Made by a program: the position numbers and the translations under genes
Shown here: positions 49,922 through 59,105 of the stretch, in pieces
How the letters are laid out: each line of letters begins with the position of its first letter
How positions within the stretch are numbered: position 1 is the stretch's first letter
NCBI RefSeq assembly: GCF_040611135.1
Contig: NZ_JBEXNL010000019.1
Span: 24,389 to 88,388, forward strand
Reading direction: 5' to 3'
From: Tsukamurella sp040611135
Lineage (GTDB): Bacteria > Actinomycetota > Actinomycetes > Mycobacteriales > Mycobacteriaceae
Length of the DNA stretch: 64,000 nucleotides
Notes under the pieces: generated by a model
What the model was told of the DNA's origin: nothing
The model's database searches: none
The model's input: only the letters and a program-made list of their open reading frames with translations

Positions 49922-51795
49922 GAGAGCCACACCGCCGCGGCGCCGATGAGCACCGCCGTTCCGGCCAGCATCGCCAACGCGTAGCTGCGGGCGTACCCGG
50001 TCTGCGAGCGGCGCAGCACCAGTGAGCCCAGATGCACCCCCGCGGGGATCGCGTCCACCGCACCGTCGATGCCCTTGTGCTCCACCGTCACCAGTGCCGC
50101 GGTCGCCGCCTGCCCGGGGCGCATGAACAGTGTCTCGTTGACCGCGTCACCGTACAGGTCCTGCCGCGCGGCGCGGGTCACGGCGCTCACGTCCGACGGT
50201 GCCTGCACCGGCACGGTGCGCGTCGCCCGGACCGCGACGGCCACACCGATCGCGACGGCGCCGAGGACGAGTGCGGTGACCGCCCACGCGGGGATCGCGC
50301 GATGGGTCTCGGGCGCGGAACCGACGGCGGGCGCGAGGAAGTCGGTGATCCGGCTGCCGATCACCAGGAAGGCGCCGGCGCCGATGCTTCCGAGGGCCAG
50401 CACGACCATCGGCGCGGTCATCACGCTCGGCGACTCGTGCGGGTGGGTGCCCTCGTGCCAGCGGGGCGATCCGAAGAAGGTCAGCACCATCACCCTCGTC
50501 ATGTAGAAGCCGGTGATCCCCGCGCCGAGGATCGCGATGCCGCCCAGCACGATTCCCCAGAACCCGCCGCGGCCGAGCGCCGCCTCGATGATCCCGTCCT
50601 TGGTGTAGAAGCCGGACAGCGGTGGAACGCCGATGATGGCGAGGTAGCCGAGGCCGAAGGTGACCGCGGTGACCGGCATGAGCCGACCGAGGCCGCCGTA
50701 CCGGCGCATGTCGGTCTCGTCGTCCATGCCGTGCATGACCGATCCGGCGCCGAGGAACAGCCCCGCCTTGAAGCAGCCGTGCGCCAGCAGATGCGCGATC
50801 GCCAGGGCGTATCCGGCGGGTCCGAGTCCCGCGGCCAGCACCATGTAGCCGATCTGGCTCATCGTGGACGCGGCCAGGGCCTTCTTGATGTCGTCCTTCG
50901 CGCAGCCGATGATCGCGCCGAACAGCAGCGTGATCGCGCCGACCGCGAGGACGAAGCCCTGCGCCACCGGCGCGGCCTCGAAGACCGGTCCGCAGCGCAC
51001 GACGAGGTAGACGCCGGCCGTGACCATCGTGGCCGCGTGGATGAGGGCGGACACCGGCGTGGGGCCTTCCATCGCGTCGCCCAGCCAGCTCTGCAGGGGC
51101 ACCTGCGCCGACTTCGCGCACGCCGCGAGGAGCAGCAGCAGGCCCAGCCAGGTGATCGTTCCCTCGCCCGCCTGGCCGGCCCGGGGCAGGAACTCTCCGA
51201 AGGTGGTCGTGCCGAAGGTCATGAGCGCGACGGCGACCGCCAGCGCCAGCCCCATGTCGCCGACGCGGTTGACGATGAACGCCTTCCGCGCCGCGGTGGC
51301 CGCCGAGGGCTTGTGCTGCCAGAACCCGATGAGCAGGTACGAGGCCAGGCCCACGCCCTCCCAGCCGAGATACAGCACCACCAGGCCGTCCGCGAGGACG
51401 AGGACCAGCATCGCGCCGAGGAAGAGGTTGAGGTAGCCGAAGAACCGGCGCCGGCCGGGGTCGTGCGCCATGTAGCCGATCGAGTACACGTGGATCAGCG
51501 TGCCCACGCCCGTGATCAGCAGCGCGAAGCACACCGACAGCTGATCGAGCCGCAGCGCCAGGTCCACCGAGAGGTCGCCGCCGGAGAACCAGTGGTAGAG
51601 AACGGTGCTCACCGACCGGTCGGTGGCCTCGCGACCGAGTAGCAGCGCGAAGGCGATCACCGCGACCACGAAGGATGCCGCCGCGATCGCGGTCCCGAAC
51701 AGGTGCCCCCAGACGTTCGTACGCCTGCCGCCGAGCAGCAGCACGGCCGCTCCGGCGAGGGGGATCAGCGGCAGAGCCGCGAGGAGTCCGGTCAT
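49918..51795 (-). CDS. nuoL: NADH-quinone oxidoreductase subunit L
   Basis: A 625-aa, the largest antiporter-like subunit. YLGWEGVGLASYLLIGFW, KSAQVPLQSWLGDAMEGPTPVSALIHAATMVTAGVYLVVR and the GCAKDDIKKALAASTMSQIGYM helix are diagnostic. The C-terminal part with the long lateral helix ends in the last 100 residues. ATG 51795; its stop overlaps nuoM. It lies three bases after nuoK. Confidence 0.97.
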   Translation of the reverse strand: MTGLLAALPLIPLAGAAVLLLGGRRTNVWGHLFGTAIAAASFVVAVIAFALLLGREATDRSVSTVLYHWFSGGDLSVDLALRLDQLSVCFALLITGVGTLIHVYSIGYMAHDPGRRRFFGYLNLFLGAMLVLVLADGLVVLYLGWEGVGLASYLLIGFWQHKPSAATAARKAFIVNRVGDMGLALAVAVALMTFGTTTFGEFLPRAGQAGEGTITWLGLLLLLAACAKSAQVPLQSWLGDAMEGPTPVSALIHAATMVTAGVYLVVRCGPVFEAAPVAQGFVLAVGAITLLFGAIIGCAKDDIKKALAASTMSQIGYMVLAAGLGPAGYALAIAHLLAHGCFKAGLFLGAGSVMHGMDDETDMRRYGGLGRLMPVTAVTFGLGYLAIIGVPPLSGFYTKDGIIEAALGRGGFWGIVLGGIAILGAGITGFYMTRVMVLTFFGSPRWHEGTHPHESPSVMTAPMVVLALGSIGAGAFLVIGSRITDFLAPAVGSAPETHRAIPAWAVTALVLGAVAIGVAVAVRATRTVPVQAPSDVSAVTRAARQDLYGDAVNETLFMRPGQAATAALVTVEHKGIDGAVDAIPAGVHLGSLVLRRSQTGYARSYALAMLAGTAVLIGAAAVWLS

Positions 51796-51798
51796 CTC

Positions 51799-52098
51799 TC
51801 ACCGCCTCAGCAGGTGCGGCTCGTCGACGGACACGGACCGCCGGACCCGGAAGATCGCGATGATGATCGCCAGCCCCACGACCACCTCGGCGGCGGCCAC
51901 GACCATGGTGAAGAACGCCAGCACCTGGCCCTGCGGCACGGCGTGGATCCGGCCGGCCGTCACGAGTGCGAGGTTCGCGGCGTTGAGCATGAGCTCGACA
52001 CACATGAACACGACGATGGCGTTGCGGCGCAGCAGCACCCCGGCCGAGCCGATCGCGAACAGCAGCGCCGCGAGGTACAGGTACAGGTGTGGATTCAC
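51799..52098 (-). CDS. nuoK: NADH-quinone oxidoreductase subunit K
   Basis: A 99-aa three-helix membrane subunit. FAIGSAGVLLRRNAIVVFMCVELMLNAANLAL with the two conserved Glu residues (Glu in CVELM and AAAEVVVGLAI) forms part of the proton path. GTG 52098 overlaps the nuoJ stop (GTGA). Confidence 0.97.
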   Translation of the reverse strand: MNPHLYLYLAALLFAIGSAGVLLRRNAIVVFMCVELMLNAANLALVTAGRIHAVPQGQVLAFFTMVVAAAEVVVGLAIIIAIFRVRRSVSVDEPHLLRR

Positions 52099-52895
52099 GG
52101 CGACACCTCGCTCTCGTCCCGGGGCCGGTCGTCGGCCCGCAGCGTCGACGGCGTCTCGTCGTCCAGTGTGTTCGTCCGTCCGGGCAGGGCCCGCCGCTGC
52201 TCGGGGGAACGGGGGACGAGCGTGTGGTTGACGGAGTCGGGGGCGGGCGAACCGTCGGGCAGCAGGGCCGGGAGGTCGACGGCGTTGCCGAGCGCGTACA
52301 CCCCGGGATTCGGCAGCGGGGTGGCGCGACGGCCCTCGCGGAATCGGCGGATCGACTGCTCGCGTTGGGAGAGCGCGGTGGACAGCTTCTCGCGGTGGGC
52401 GAGGATCATCGCCCCGAGCGTCGCGGTGATGAGCAGTGCGGCGGTGAGCTCGAACGCCCAGAGATAGCGCACGAAGACGGTGTCGGCGAGGGCCTCGACG
52501 GAGTTCGGCGGGTACGGCACCCGCGCGCGCCCGGGATCCGGGGCGGGCAGCACCGCCCGGGCGACGAGGCTGACGAGCAGGATGCCGAAGCCGAGCCCGG
52601 CGACCGCGGCGGCCACGCGGTGCCCGCGCAGGGTCTCCACGAGCGAGTCCGAGGAGTCGACGCCCACGAGCATCACCACGAACAGGAACAGCATCATCAC
52701 CGCGCCGGTGTAGACCACGATCTGCACGACACCGAGGAACAGCGCGCCCTGCGCGATGTACGCGACGGCGAGCAGGATCATGGTGGCGGCCAGGCACAGT
52801 GCCGAGTACACGGCCTTGGACGCGAGGACGACGCCCAGCGCGAACAGCACCGCCGGCACGGCCACGATCCAGAAGGCCCACTCCTCCCCGGTCAC
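52095..52895 (-). CDS. nuoJ: NADH-quinone oxidoreductase subunit J
   Basis: A 266-aa subunit. Five helices in the first 165 residues, including SALCLAATMILLAVAYI and VQIVVYTGAVMMLFLFVVMLVG. The C-terminal 100 residues are a hydrophilic, Arg/Pro-rich extension predicted on one face of the membrane, longer than in E. coli but common in actinobacteria. GTG 52895 overlaps nuoI, and the stop overlaps nuoK. Confidence 0.96.
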   Translation of the reverse strand: MTGEEWAFWIVAVPAVLFALGVVLASKAVYSALCLAATMILLAVAYIAQGALFLGVVQIVVYTGAVMMLFLFVVMLVGVDSSDSLVETLRGHRVAAAVAGLGFGILLVSLVARAVLPAPDPGRARVPYPPNSVEALADTVFVRYLWAFELTAALLITATLGAMILAHREKLSTALSQREQSIRRFREGRRATPLPNPGVYALGNAVDLPALLPDGSPAPDSVNHTLVPRSPEQRRALPGRTNTLDDETPSTLRADDRPRDESEVSP

Positions 52896-53395
52896 TCGTC
52901 CACCTCACCCCGGTAGTAGTCGGCGGCGGTGAGGCCCTCGCGCATCGCGTGCGGGGGCGGCTGCTCGCCCTCGTGCAGCGGGGCGAGCAGGTCGTCCTTG
53001 TCGTAGATCAGCGCGCCGCGGTCGCGGTCGGCCATCTCGTAGTCGTCGGTCATGGTGAGCGCGCGGGTGGGGCAGGCCTCCACGCACAGGCCGCAGCCGA
53101 TGCACCGCAGGTAGTTGATCTGATAGGTACGGCCGTACCGTTCACCGGGGGAGTACCGCTCCTCCTCGGTGTTGTCGGCGCCCTCCACGTAGATCGCGTC
53201 GGCGGGGCAGCTCCACGCGCACAGCTCGCAGCCGATGCACTTCTCCAGTCCGTCGGCGTACCGGTTGAGCTGGTGCCGGCCGTGGTACCGGCCGGCTACG
53301 GGCGCCTTCTGTTCCGGGTAGTTCTCGGTGACCGGCTTGCTGAACATCGCGCGCAGAGTCACGCCGAACCCGGCGAGTCCGAGGGGATCAGCCAT
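52892..53395 (-). CDS. nuoI: NADH-quinone oxidoreductase subunit I
   Basis: A 167-aa ferredoxin-like subunit that carries clusters N6a and N6b. The two 4Fe-4S motifs are CIGCELCAWSCP and CIGCGLCVEACP, at about residues 53-64 and 97-108. ATG 53395 lies inside the end of nuoH (8-base overlap); its stop overlaps nuoJ. Confidence 0.97.
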   Translation of the reverse strand: MADPLGLAGFGVTLRAMFSKPVTENYPEQKAPVAGRYHGRHQLNRYADGLEKCIGCELCAWSCPADAIYVEGADNTEEERYSPGERYGRTYQINYLRCIGCGLCVEACPTRALTMTDDYEMADRDRGALIYDKDDLLAPLHEGEQPPPHAMREGLTAADYYRGEVDE

Positions 53396-54704
53396 GGGAC
53401 GCCTCCTTCGCGTCGGCCTCGCTCGGCAGGGCTCGTCGGGCGGGTACGGGCAGGTACTGGCCGGGCATGGGCGGCACCGGGAAGCCGCCGGCCATCGGGT
53501 CGAAGGGCACGGAGATCACGGCCCGGTCGATGCCGGGATCGGGTTCCTTCTGACGACGGTGCCGCAGCACGAGAATCGCGAGCACGGCGAGGGTGAAGAC
53601 CAGCGACACGGCGGGGGCGAGCACCGTCGCGTCGTGGCCCGCCAGCGCCCAGGCCTGGACCGCCCCGGCGACGAGCACCCACACCAGCGCGGTGGGGATG
53701 AGCAGCTGCCAGCCGAACCGCATGAACTGGTCGTAGCGCAGGCGCGGGAGCGTGGTGCGCAGCCAGATGAAGCCGAACAGGAAGCACCACACCTTGCCCA
53801 CGAACCAGATCACGGGCCACCAGCCGGAGTTCGCGCCCTCCCACACGTTCAGCGGCCACGGCGCGTGCCAGCCGCCGAGGAACAGCGTGGTGGCGAGCGC
53901 CGAGACGGTGGTCATGTTCACGTATTCGGCGAGCATGAACATGGCGAACTTCAGCGAGCTGTACTCGGTGTGGAAGCCGCCGACGAGCTCGCCCTCGGCC
54001 TCGGGGAGGTCGAAGGGCGCGCGGTTGGTCTCGCCGACCATCGACACCACGTAGACGGCGAACGAGGGCAGCAGCAGGAACACGTACCAGGTGCCGCTCT
54101 GCGCGGCGACGATGCCGGACGTGGCCATCGTGCCCGCGTACAGGAACACCGCGGCGAAGCTCAGGCCCATCGCCACCTCGTAGCTGATGACCTGGGCCGT
54201 CGAGCGCAGGCCGCCGAGCAGCGGGTAGGTCGAACCGGACGACCAGCCGGCCAGCACGATGCCGTACACACCGATGCTGGTGATCGCGAGGATGTAGAGC
54301 ACCGCCACCGGAAGGTCGGTGAGCTGCAACGGTGTTCGCGTGCCGAACACCGACACCGCGGGGCCGAAGGGGATCACCGCGAAGGCCATGAACGCGGGGA
54401 TGGTCGCGATGATCGGTGCCAGCAGGTACACCGGCTTGTCCACCCCGGCGGGGGTGATGCCCTCCTTGAGCGCGAGCTTGATGCCGTCGGCCAGGGATTG
54501 CAGGATGCCGAACGGACCCACCCGGTTCGGCCCGTAGCGGTGCTGCATCCGCGCCATCACCTTGCGCTCGATGAGGATCGCGGCGAGCACCGTCAGGACC
54601 AGGAACGCGAACACCGCTACGGCCTTCGCCAGGACCAGCCACCAGGGGTCGCGACCGAAGGCGGACAGGTCGACGGGGGTGTGCGGCCCCAGGGCGGGCA
54701 TCAT
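53388..54704 (-). CDS. nuoH: NADH-quinone oxidoreductase subunit H
   Basis: A 438-aa membrane subunit that forms most of the quinone chamber. ERKVMARMQHRYGPNRVGPFGILQSLADGIKL, MVGETNRAPFDLPEAEGELVGGFHTEYSS and LPRLRYDQFMRFGWQ are diagnostic. ATG 54704 overlaps the nuoG stop; a second ATG at 54701 follows directly. About 60 extra hydrophilic residues extend the C-terminus (DPMAGGFPVPP...). Confidence 0.97.
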   Translation of the reverse strand: MMPALGPHTPVDLSAFGRDPWWLVLAKAVAVFAFLVLTVLAAILIERKVMARMQHRYGPNRVGPFGILQSLADGIKLALKEGITPAGVDKPVYLLAPIIATIPAFMAFAVIPFGPAVSVFGTRTPLQLTDLPVAVLYILAITSIGVYGIVLAGWSSGSTYPLLGGLRSTAQVISYEVAMGLSFAAVFLYAGTMATSGIVAAQSGTWYVFLLLPSFAVYVVSMVGETNRAPFDLPEAEGELVGGFHTEYSSLKFAMFMLAEYVNMTTVSALATTLFLGGWHAPWPLNVWEGANSGWWPVIWFVGKVWCFLFGFIWLRTTLPRLRYDQFMRFGWQLLIPTALVWVLVAGAVQAWALAGHDATVLAPAVSLVFTLAVLAILVLRHRRQKEPDPGIDRAVISVPFDPMAGGFPVPPMPGQYLPVPARRALPSEADAKEASHG

Positions 54705-57037
54705 CGCGCCACCCCGATCCCGACCACGGCGCCCCACCCGACGCCCAGGGTCTCGGCGACCCTGCTGCCGGGCGAGTTCCGGGGCACCCAGACCACGCCG
54801 TCGGGCATCTCGGTCACCGCGAGCGGCAGTGTGATGCGGCCGCGGTCCGTCGAGATCGACACGGCGCTGCCGTCCGCGGCGAGGATTCCGGCTGCGGTGG
54901 CCGCGGACATCCGCGCCACGGCCGGGCGCGCCGTCGCCGCGAGGTCCGGCTCACCGTCCTGCCCGCGCCCCAGGTCGAGCAGTTGCCGCCAGGACGCCAG
55001 CAGCGCCTCTCCCGGCCCGGGAACGCCGACGGTGGCGGCCTTGGCGGGCACGGGACGCCGGGGCGGACGGACGGTGCCCAGCGTGCGGAGGGCGGCGGCG
55101 GCACCGTCGACGTCCGTGAATCCGAGGTCGGCGCGCAGCGACCGCGCGAGGACCGCGAGGACGCGGGCGTCGGGGAGCGCGCCCGGGGCGGGGAGCGCGG
55201 CGTCGAAGGAGCGCCCCCGACCCTCCCAGTTCAGGAAGGTGCCCGCGCGCTGCGTCACCGTCGCCACGGGGAGCACCACGTCGGCGCGGGCGGTGACCTC
55301 GGACTCGCGCTGCTCGAGGCTCACGACGAACGCGGCGTCGAGGGCGCGCCGCGCCGCGTCGGGATCCGGGAGGTCGGCGAGGTCGACGGCGCCGCACACC
55401 AGGGCGGGCAGGTCGCCGGCGGCCGCGGCCGTGAGGATGCCGGCGGTGTCGCGGCCCGGCCCCTCGGGTAGCGGACCGCCCCAGAAGGTCTCGAGCTCGG
55501 TGCGGTGCGCCTGGTTGGCGGTGACCCGCCCTCCGGGGAGCATTCCGGCGAGGGCGCCCGCCACCACCGCGCCGGGCTCGCCGGCGCGGCGGGGGATCCA
55601 CGCGAGGCGCGCGCCGGAGGCCTCCGCCAGTGCGGCGGCGGCGGCGAGCGCGCCGGGCGCCTCCGCGAGCCGCTCGCCCACGAGGATCACTGCGCCGTCG
55701 ACGCCGAGGCGCTCCGCCAGCGTCGGATCGGCGAGCGCGGTGGGCTCCCCGCCGGGTGCGCAGCGGATCAGTTCACCGCCCAGGCGGGACAGGCCGCGGG
55801 AGGCGAAGGGCGCGACCGACAGCACCCGGGTGCCACCGGCCCGCACCGACTTCCGCAGCCGCAGGTGCACGATGGGCGATTCCTCTTCGGGCTCGAAGCC
55901 CGCGAGCAGCACCACCGGCGCGCCGTCGAGGTCGGCGTAGGTGACCCCGCCCGCTGTGCCCGAGGAGAGGAAGGCCGCCTCCTCCGCAGTGTGCGGCCGG
56001 ATCCGGAAGTCGATGTCGTTCGTGTGCAGCGCGATCCGCGCGAAGGCTGAGTACGCGTACAGGTCCTCGACGGTGCCGCGGCCTCCGGCCAGGACGCCTG
56101 CGGCGCGGCCGGCCAGGCCCTTCGCCGCGGCGGCGATCGCCTCGGGCCAGGAGGCCGGGGCCAGTGCGCCATCGGCGCCGCGGACCAGCGGCGTGGTCAG
56201 CCGGTCCGGCTGCGCGGCGTAGGCGAAGGCCCAGCGGCCCTTGTCGCAGCTCCACTCCTCGTTGACCTCCGGGTCGTCGCCGGCCAGGCGGCGCAGCACC
56301 TCGCCGCGCCGGTGATCGGTGCGCAGGCCGCATCCGCTGGCGCAGTGCTCGCAGGCCGACGGCGTGGAGGTCAGGTCGAAGGGCCGGGCGCGGAACCGGT
56401 ACGTGGTATTGGTGAGCGCGCCCACGGGGCAGATCTGCACCGTGTTGCCGGAGAAGTACGAGTCGAGCGGCTGATCGCCGGCGACGCCCACCTGTTGCAG
56501 TGCCCCGCGATCCATCAGCTCGATGAAGTCGTCGCCCGCGATCTCCTCGGAGAATCGGGTGCAGCGCGCGCACAGCACGCACCGCTCGCGGTCGAGCACG
56601 ATCTCCGCGGACAGCGGGATCGGCTTGGGATAGGTGCGCTTGTCGGCGGCCGGGAAGCGGGACACGGCCCGGCCGGCGGACATCGCCTGGTTCTGCAGCG
56701 GGCACTCGCCGCCCTTGTCGCAGACGGGGCAGTCGAGCGGATGGTTCACCAGCAGCAGCTCCATGACGCTGCGCTGCGCGCCGGCCGCCGCGGCGGACGT
56801 GGCCTGCGTCCGTACCACCATGCCGTCGGTCACCGTCGTCGTGCAGGACGCGAGCGGCTTGCGCTGACCCTCCACGTCGACCAGGCACTGCCGGCACGCG
56901 CCCGCGGGCGCGAGGAGGGGGTGGTCGCAGAACCGGGGGATCGCGATGCCCAGCTGCTCCGCGGCGCGGATCACGAGCGTCCCCGCGGGGACCTCGATCT
57001 CGACGCCGTCGATGCTGGCCCGGACCGTCTCGCTCAT
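54701..57037 (-). CDS. nuoG: NADH-quinone oxidoreductase subunit G
   Basis: A 778-aa peripheral-arm subunit. N-terminal Fe-S motifs: CDHPLLAPAGACRQC (2Fe-2S), CPVCDKGGECPLQ, CVLCARC with ICPVGAL, and a further CEHCASGC near residue 225 that binds an N7-type cluster in some species. The C-terminal molybdopterin-oxidoreductase-like part is non-catalytic. ATG 57037 overlaps nuoF, and the stop overlaps nuoH. Confidence 0.97.
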   Translation of the reverse strand: MSETVRASIDGVEIEVPAGTLVIRAAEQLGIAIPRFCDHPLLAPAGACRQCLVDVEGQRKPLASCTTTVTDGMVVRTQATSAAAAGAQRSVMELLLVNHPLDCPVCDKGGECPLQNQAMSAGRAVSRFPAADKRTYPKPIPLSAEIVLDRERCVLCARCTRFSEEIAGDDFIELMDRGALQQVGVAGDQPLDSYFSGNTVQICPVGALTNTTYRFRARPFDLTSTPSACEHCASGCGLRTDHRRGEVLRRLAGDDPEVNEEWSCDKGRWAFAYAAQPDRLTTPLVRGADGALAPASWPEAIAAAAKGLAGRAAGVLAGGRGTVEDLYAYSAFARIALHTNDIDFRIRPHTAEEAAFLSSGTAGGVTYADLDGAPVVLLAGFEPEEESPIVHLRLRKSVRAGGTRVLSVAPFASRGLSRLGGELIRCAPGGEPTALADPTLAERLGVDGAVILVGERLAEAPGALAAAAALAEASGARLAWIPRRAGEPGAVVAGALAGMLPGGRVTANQAHRTELETFWGGPLPEGPGRDTAGILTAAAAGDLPALVCGAVDLADLPDPDAARRALDAAFVVSLEQRESEVTARADVVLPVATVTQRAGTFLNWEGRGRSFDAALPAPGALPDARVLAVLARSLRADLGFTDVDGAAAALRTLGTVRPPRRPVPAKAATVGVPGPGEALLASWRQLLDLGRGQDGEPDLAATARPAVARMSAATAAGILAADGSAVSISTDRGRITLPLAVTEMPDGVVWVPRNSPGSRVAETLGVGWGAVVGIGVAR

Positions 57038-58374
57038 AGCGCCCCTCCCGGAACGGCCGCCTCGCGCATCGCCGCCGCGGGATCGAATGGGCACCCGCCC
57101 TCCGTGACGTGGCGCTCGTACTCCTCGCGGAAGTACTTCAGCGAGGACATGATCGGGCTCGCGGCGCCGTCGCCGAGCGCGCAGAAGGCCTTGCCGAGCA
57201 CGCCGTCGGCGACCTCTGCCAGGGTGTCCAGGTCCTCCGTGCGGCCTCCGCCCTCCTCGAGCCGGCGCAGCAGCCGCACCAGCCAGTAGGTGCCCTCGCG
57301 GCACGGCGTGCACTTCCCGCACGACTCGTGCGCATAGAACTCCAACCAGCGCAGCACCGCCCGTACCACGCACACCGTGTCGTCGAAGACCTGCAGCGCC
57401 TTCGTTCCCAACATCGAGCCGACGCCGGCGACGCCCTCGTAGTCCAGGGGCACGTCGAGATGCTCGGCCGTCAGCAGCGGGGTCGACGAGCCGCCGGGCG
57501 TCCAGAACTTCAGCTCGTGCCCGGGACGGACTCCGCCCGCCAGCTCGAGCATCTCCCGCAGCGTCACCCCCAGCGCCGCCTCGTACTGGCCGGGCCGGAC
57601 CACGTGGCCCGACACCGAGTACAGCGTGAACCCGGGCGACTTCTCGCTGCCCATCGTGCGGAACCAGTCCGCACCGTTGGCCAGGATCGCCGGAACACTC
57701 GCGATGGATTCGACGTTGTTGACGCACGTCGGCGAGGCGTACAGGCCGGCCACGGCGGGAAAGGGCGGCCGCAGCCGGGGCTGCCCGCGGCGGCCCTCCA
57801 GCGAGTCCAGCAGCGCCGTCTCCTCGCCGCAGATGTACGCGCCGGCACCGCCGTGGACGACCAGGTCGAGGGTGAACCCGCTGGCGCCGACGGGCGTTCC
57901 GAGGTAGCCGGCGGCATACGCCTCGGCGACCGCCGCGCGCAGGCGGCGCTGCACGCCGAGCACCTCGCCACGCACGTAGATGAACGCCCGGCGCGCGCGA
58001 ATGGCGTACGACGCGATGATCACGCCCTCCACCAACGTGTGCGGCGTCGCGAACATGAGGGGCATGTCCTTGCACGTCCCGGGTTCCGACTCGTCGGCGT
58101 TCACCACCAGGTAGTGCGGCTTGTCGGCGCCGGGCTTGGGCGGTTCACCCTCGCGCAGCTGCGGGATGAAGCTCCACTTCAACCCCGTCGGGAAGCCGGC
58201 GCCGCCGCGGCCCCGCAGGCCGGACGCCTTCACCAGCTCGATGACCTCGTCGGGCGACATGGCCAGCGCACGGTCCAGGCCGGTGTACCCGCCCGCCGCG
58301 CGGTAGGCGGCGAGGGTCCACGGTTCCGGGTCGCCCCAGTGCGCGGAGAGGACCGGGGTGAGGTGCGCGGTCAT
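57034..58374 (-). CDS. nuoF: NADH-quinone oxidoreductase subunit F
   Basis: A 446-aa NADH- and FMN-binding subunit. GLRGRGGAGFPTGLKW binds NADH, VVNADESEPGTCKD the FMN, and CGKCTPCREG (with a later Cys in GKAFCALGDG) holds cluster N3. ATG 58374 overlaps the nuoE stop; the stop overlaps nuoG. Confidence 0.97.
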   Translation of the reverse strand: MTAHLTPVLSAHWGDPEPWTLAAYRAAGGYTGLDRALAMSPDEVIELVKASGLRGRGGAGFPTGLKWSFIPQLREGEPPKPGADKPHYLVVNADESEPGTCKDMPLMFATPHTLVEGVIIASYAIRARRAFIYVRGEVLGVQRRLRAAVAEAYAAGYLGTPVGASGFTLDLVVHGGAGAYICGEETALLDSLEGRRGQPRLRPPFPAVAGLYASPTCVNNVESIASVPAILANGADWFRTMGSEKSPGFTLYSVSGHVVRPGQYEAALGVTLREMLELAGGVRPGHELKFWTPGGSSTPLLTAEHLDVPLDYEGVAGVGSMLGTKALQVFDDTVCVVRAVLRWLEFYAHESCGKCTPCREGTYWLVRLLRRLEEGGGRTEDLDTLAEVADGVLGKAFCALGDGAASPIMSSLKYFREEYERHVTEGGCPFDPAAAMREAAVPGGAL

Positions 58375-59105
58375 GACGGTGCGCCTCCCTCGGCCTCCCG
58401 TGCCGCCCGCAGGCCGGCCATCGTCGGGGCGCCACCGGCGCCGGACGCCGAGACCGCGCCGGGCCGGGTGTCGTCGAAACCCGCCAGCAGCCGGGCGGTC
58501 TCGCGGAAGGTGCCCAGGGGAGCACCCCGGGTGGGCGACGGTGCCCGGCCCGCCCGGAGCGCGTCGACCAGCTCACGGGCGCTCGCCGTCGTCTGGTCGT
58601 CGAAGAACTCCCAGTTGACCATCACGACGGGCGCGTAGTCGCAGGCCGCGTTGCACTCGATCCGCTCGACGGTGATCCTGCCGTCGTCGGTGGTGCCGCC
58701 GGGAGAGATGCCCAGATGGTCGCAGAGCGAGGCGAGGATCGCATCACCTCCGAGCACCGCGCACAGTGTCGTGGTGCACACGCCCACGAGGTACTCGCCG
58801 GTGGGTCCGCGCCGGTACATCGAGTAGAAGGTGGCCACCGACACCACCTCGGCCGCGGTCAGTCCCAGCGTGCGGGCGCAGAACTCGACGCCCGCCGGGG
58901 TGACGTAGCCGTCCTCGGACTGCACGAGGTGCAGCAGCGGTAGTAGGGCCGACCGGGACTCGGGGTACCGCGCGACCAGCTCCGACGCGTCGGCGGCGAG
59001 CCGCTCGGCCACGTCGGCCGGGTATTCGGTGGGCGCGCCGGGGCGGTACAGCTGCACCGACTCCTGCGGCCGCGCACCGAATTCGAGGAAGACCGGATCG
59101 CTCAT
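58371..59105 (-). CDS. nuoE: NADH-quinone oxidoreductase subunit E
   Basis: A 244-aa thioredoxin-like subunit with one 2Fe-2S cluster: VCTTTLCAVLGG and ECNAACDYAPV supply its four cysteines. A 30-residue C-terminal Ala/Gly extension is not conserved. ATG 59105 overlaps the nuoD stop, and the stop overlaps nuoF. Confidence 0.97.
   Translation of the reverse strand: MSDPVFLEFGARPQESVQLYRPGAPTEYPADVAERLAADASELVARYPESRSALLPLLHLVQSEDGYVTPAGVEFCARTLGLTAAEVVSVATFYSMYRRGPTGEYLVGVCTTTLCAVLGGDAILASLCDHLGISPGGTTDDGRITVERIECNAACDYAPVVMVNWEFFDDQTTASARELVDALRAGRAPSPTRGAPLGTFRETARLLAGFDDTRPGAVSASGAGGAPTMAGLRAAREAEGGAPS

Noticed and set aside
53328..55940. 870-codon plus-strand frame opposite nuoH and nuoG
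   Set aside because: Antisense shadow of well-identified subunits.
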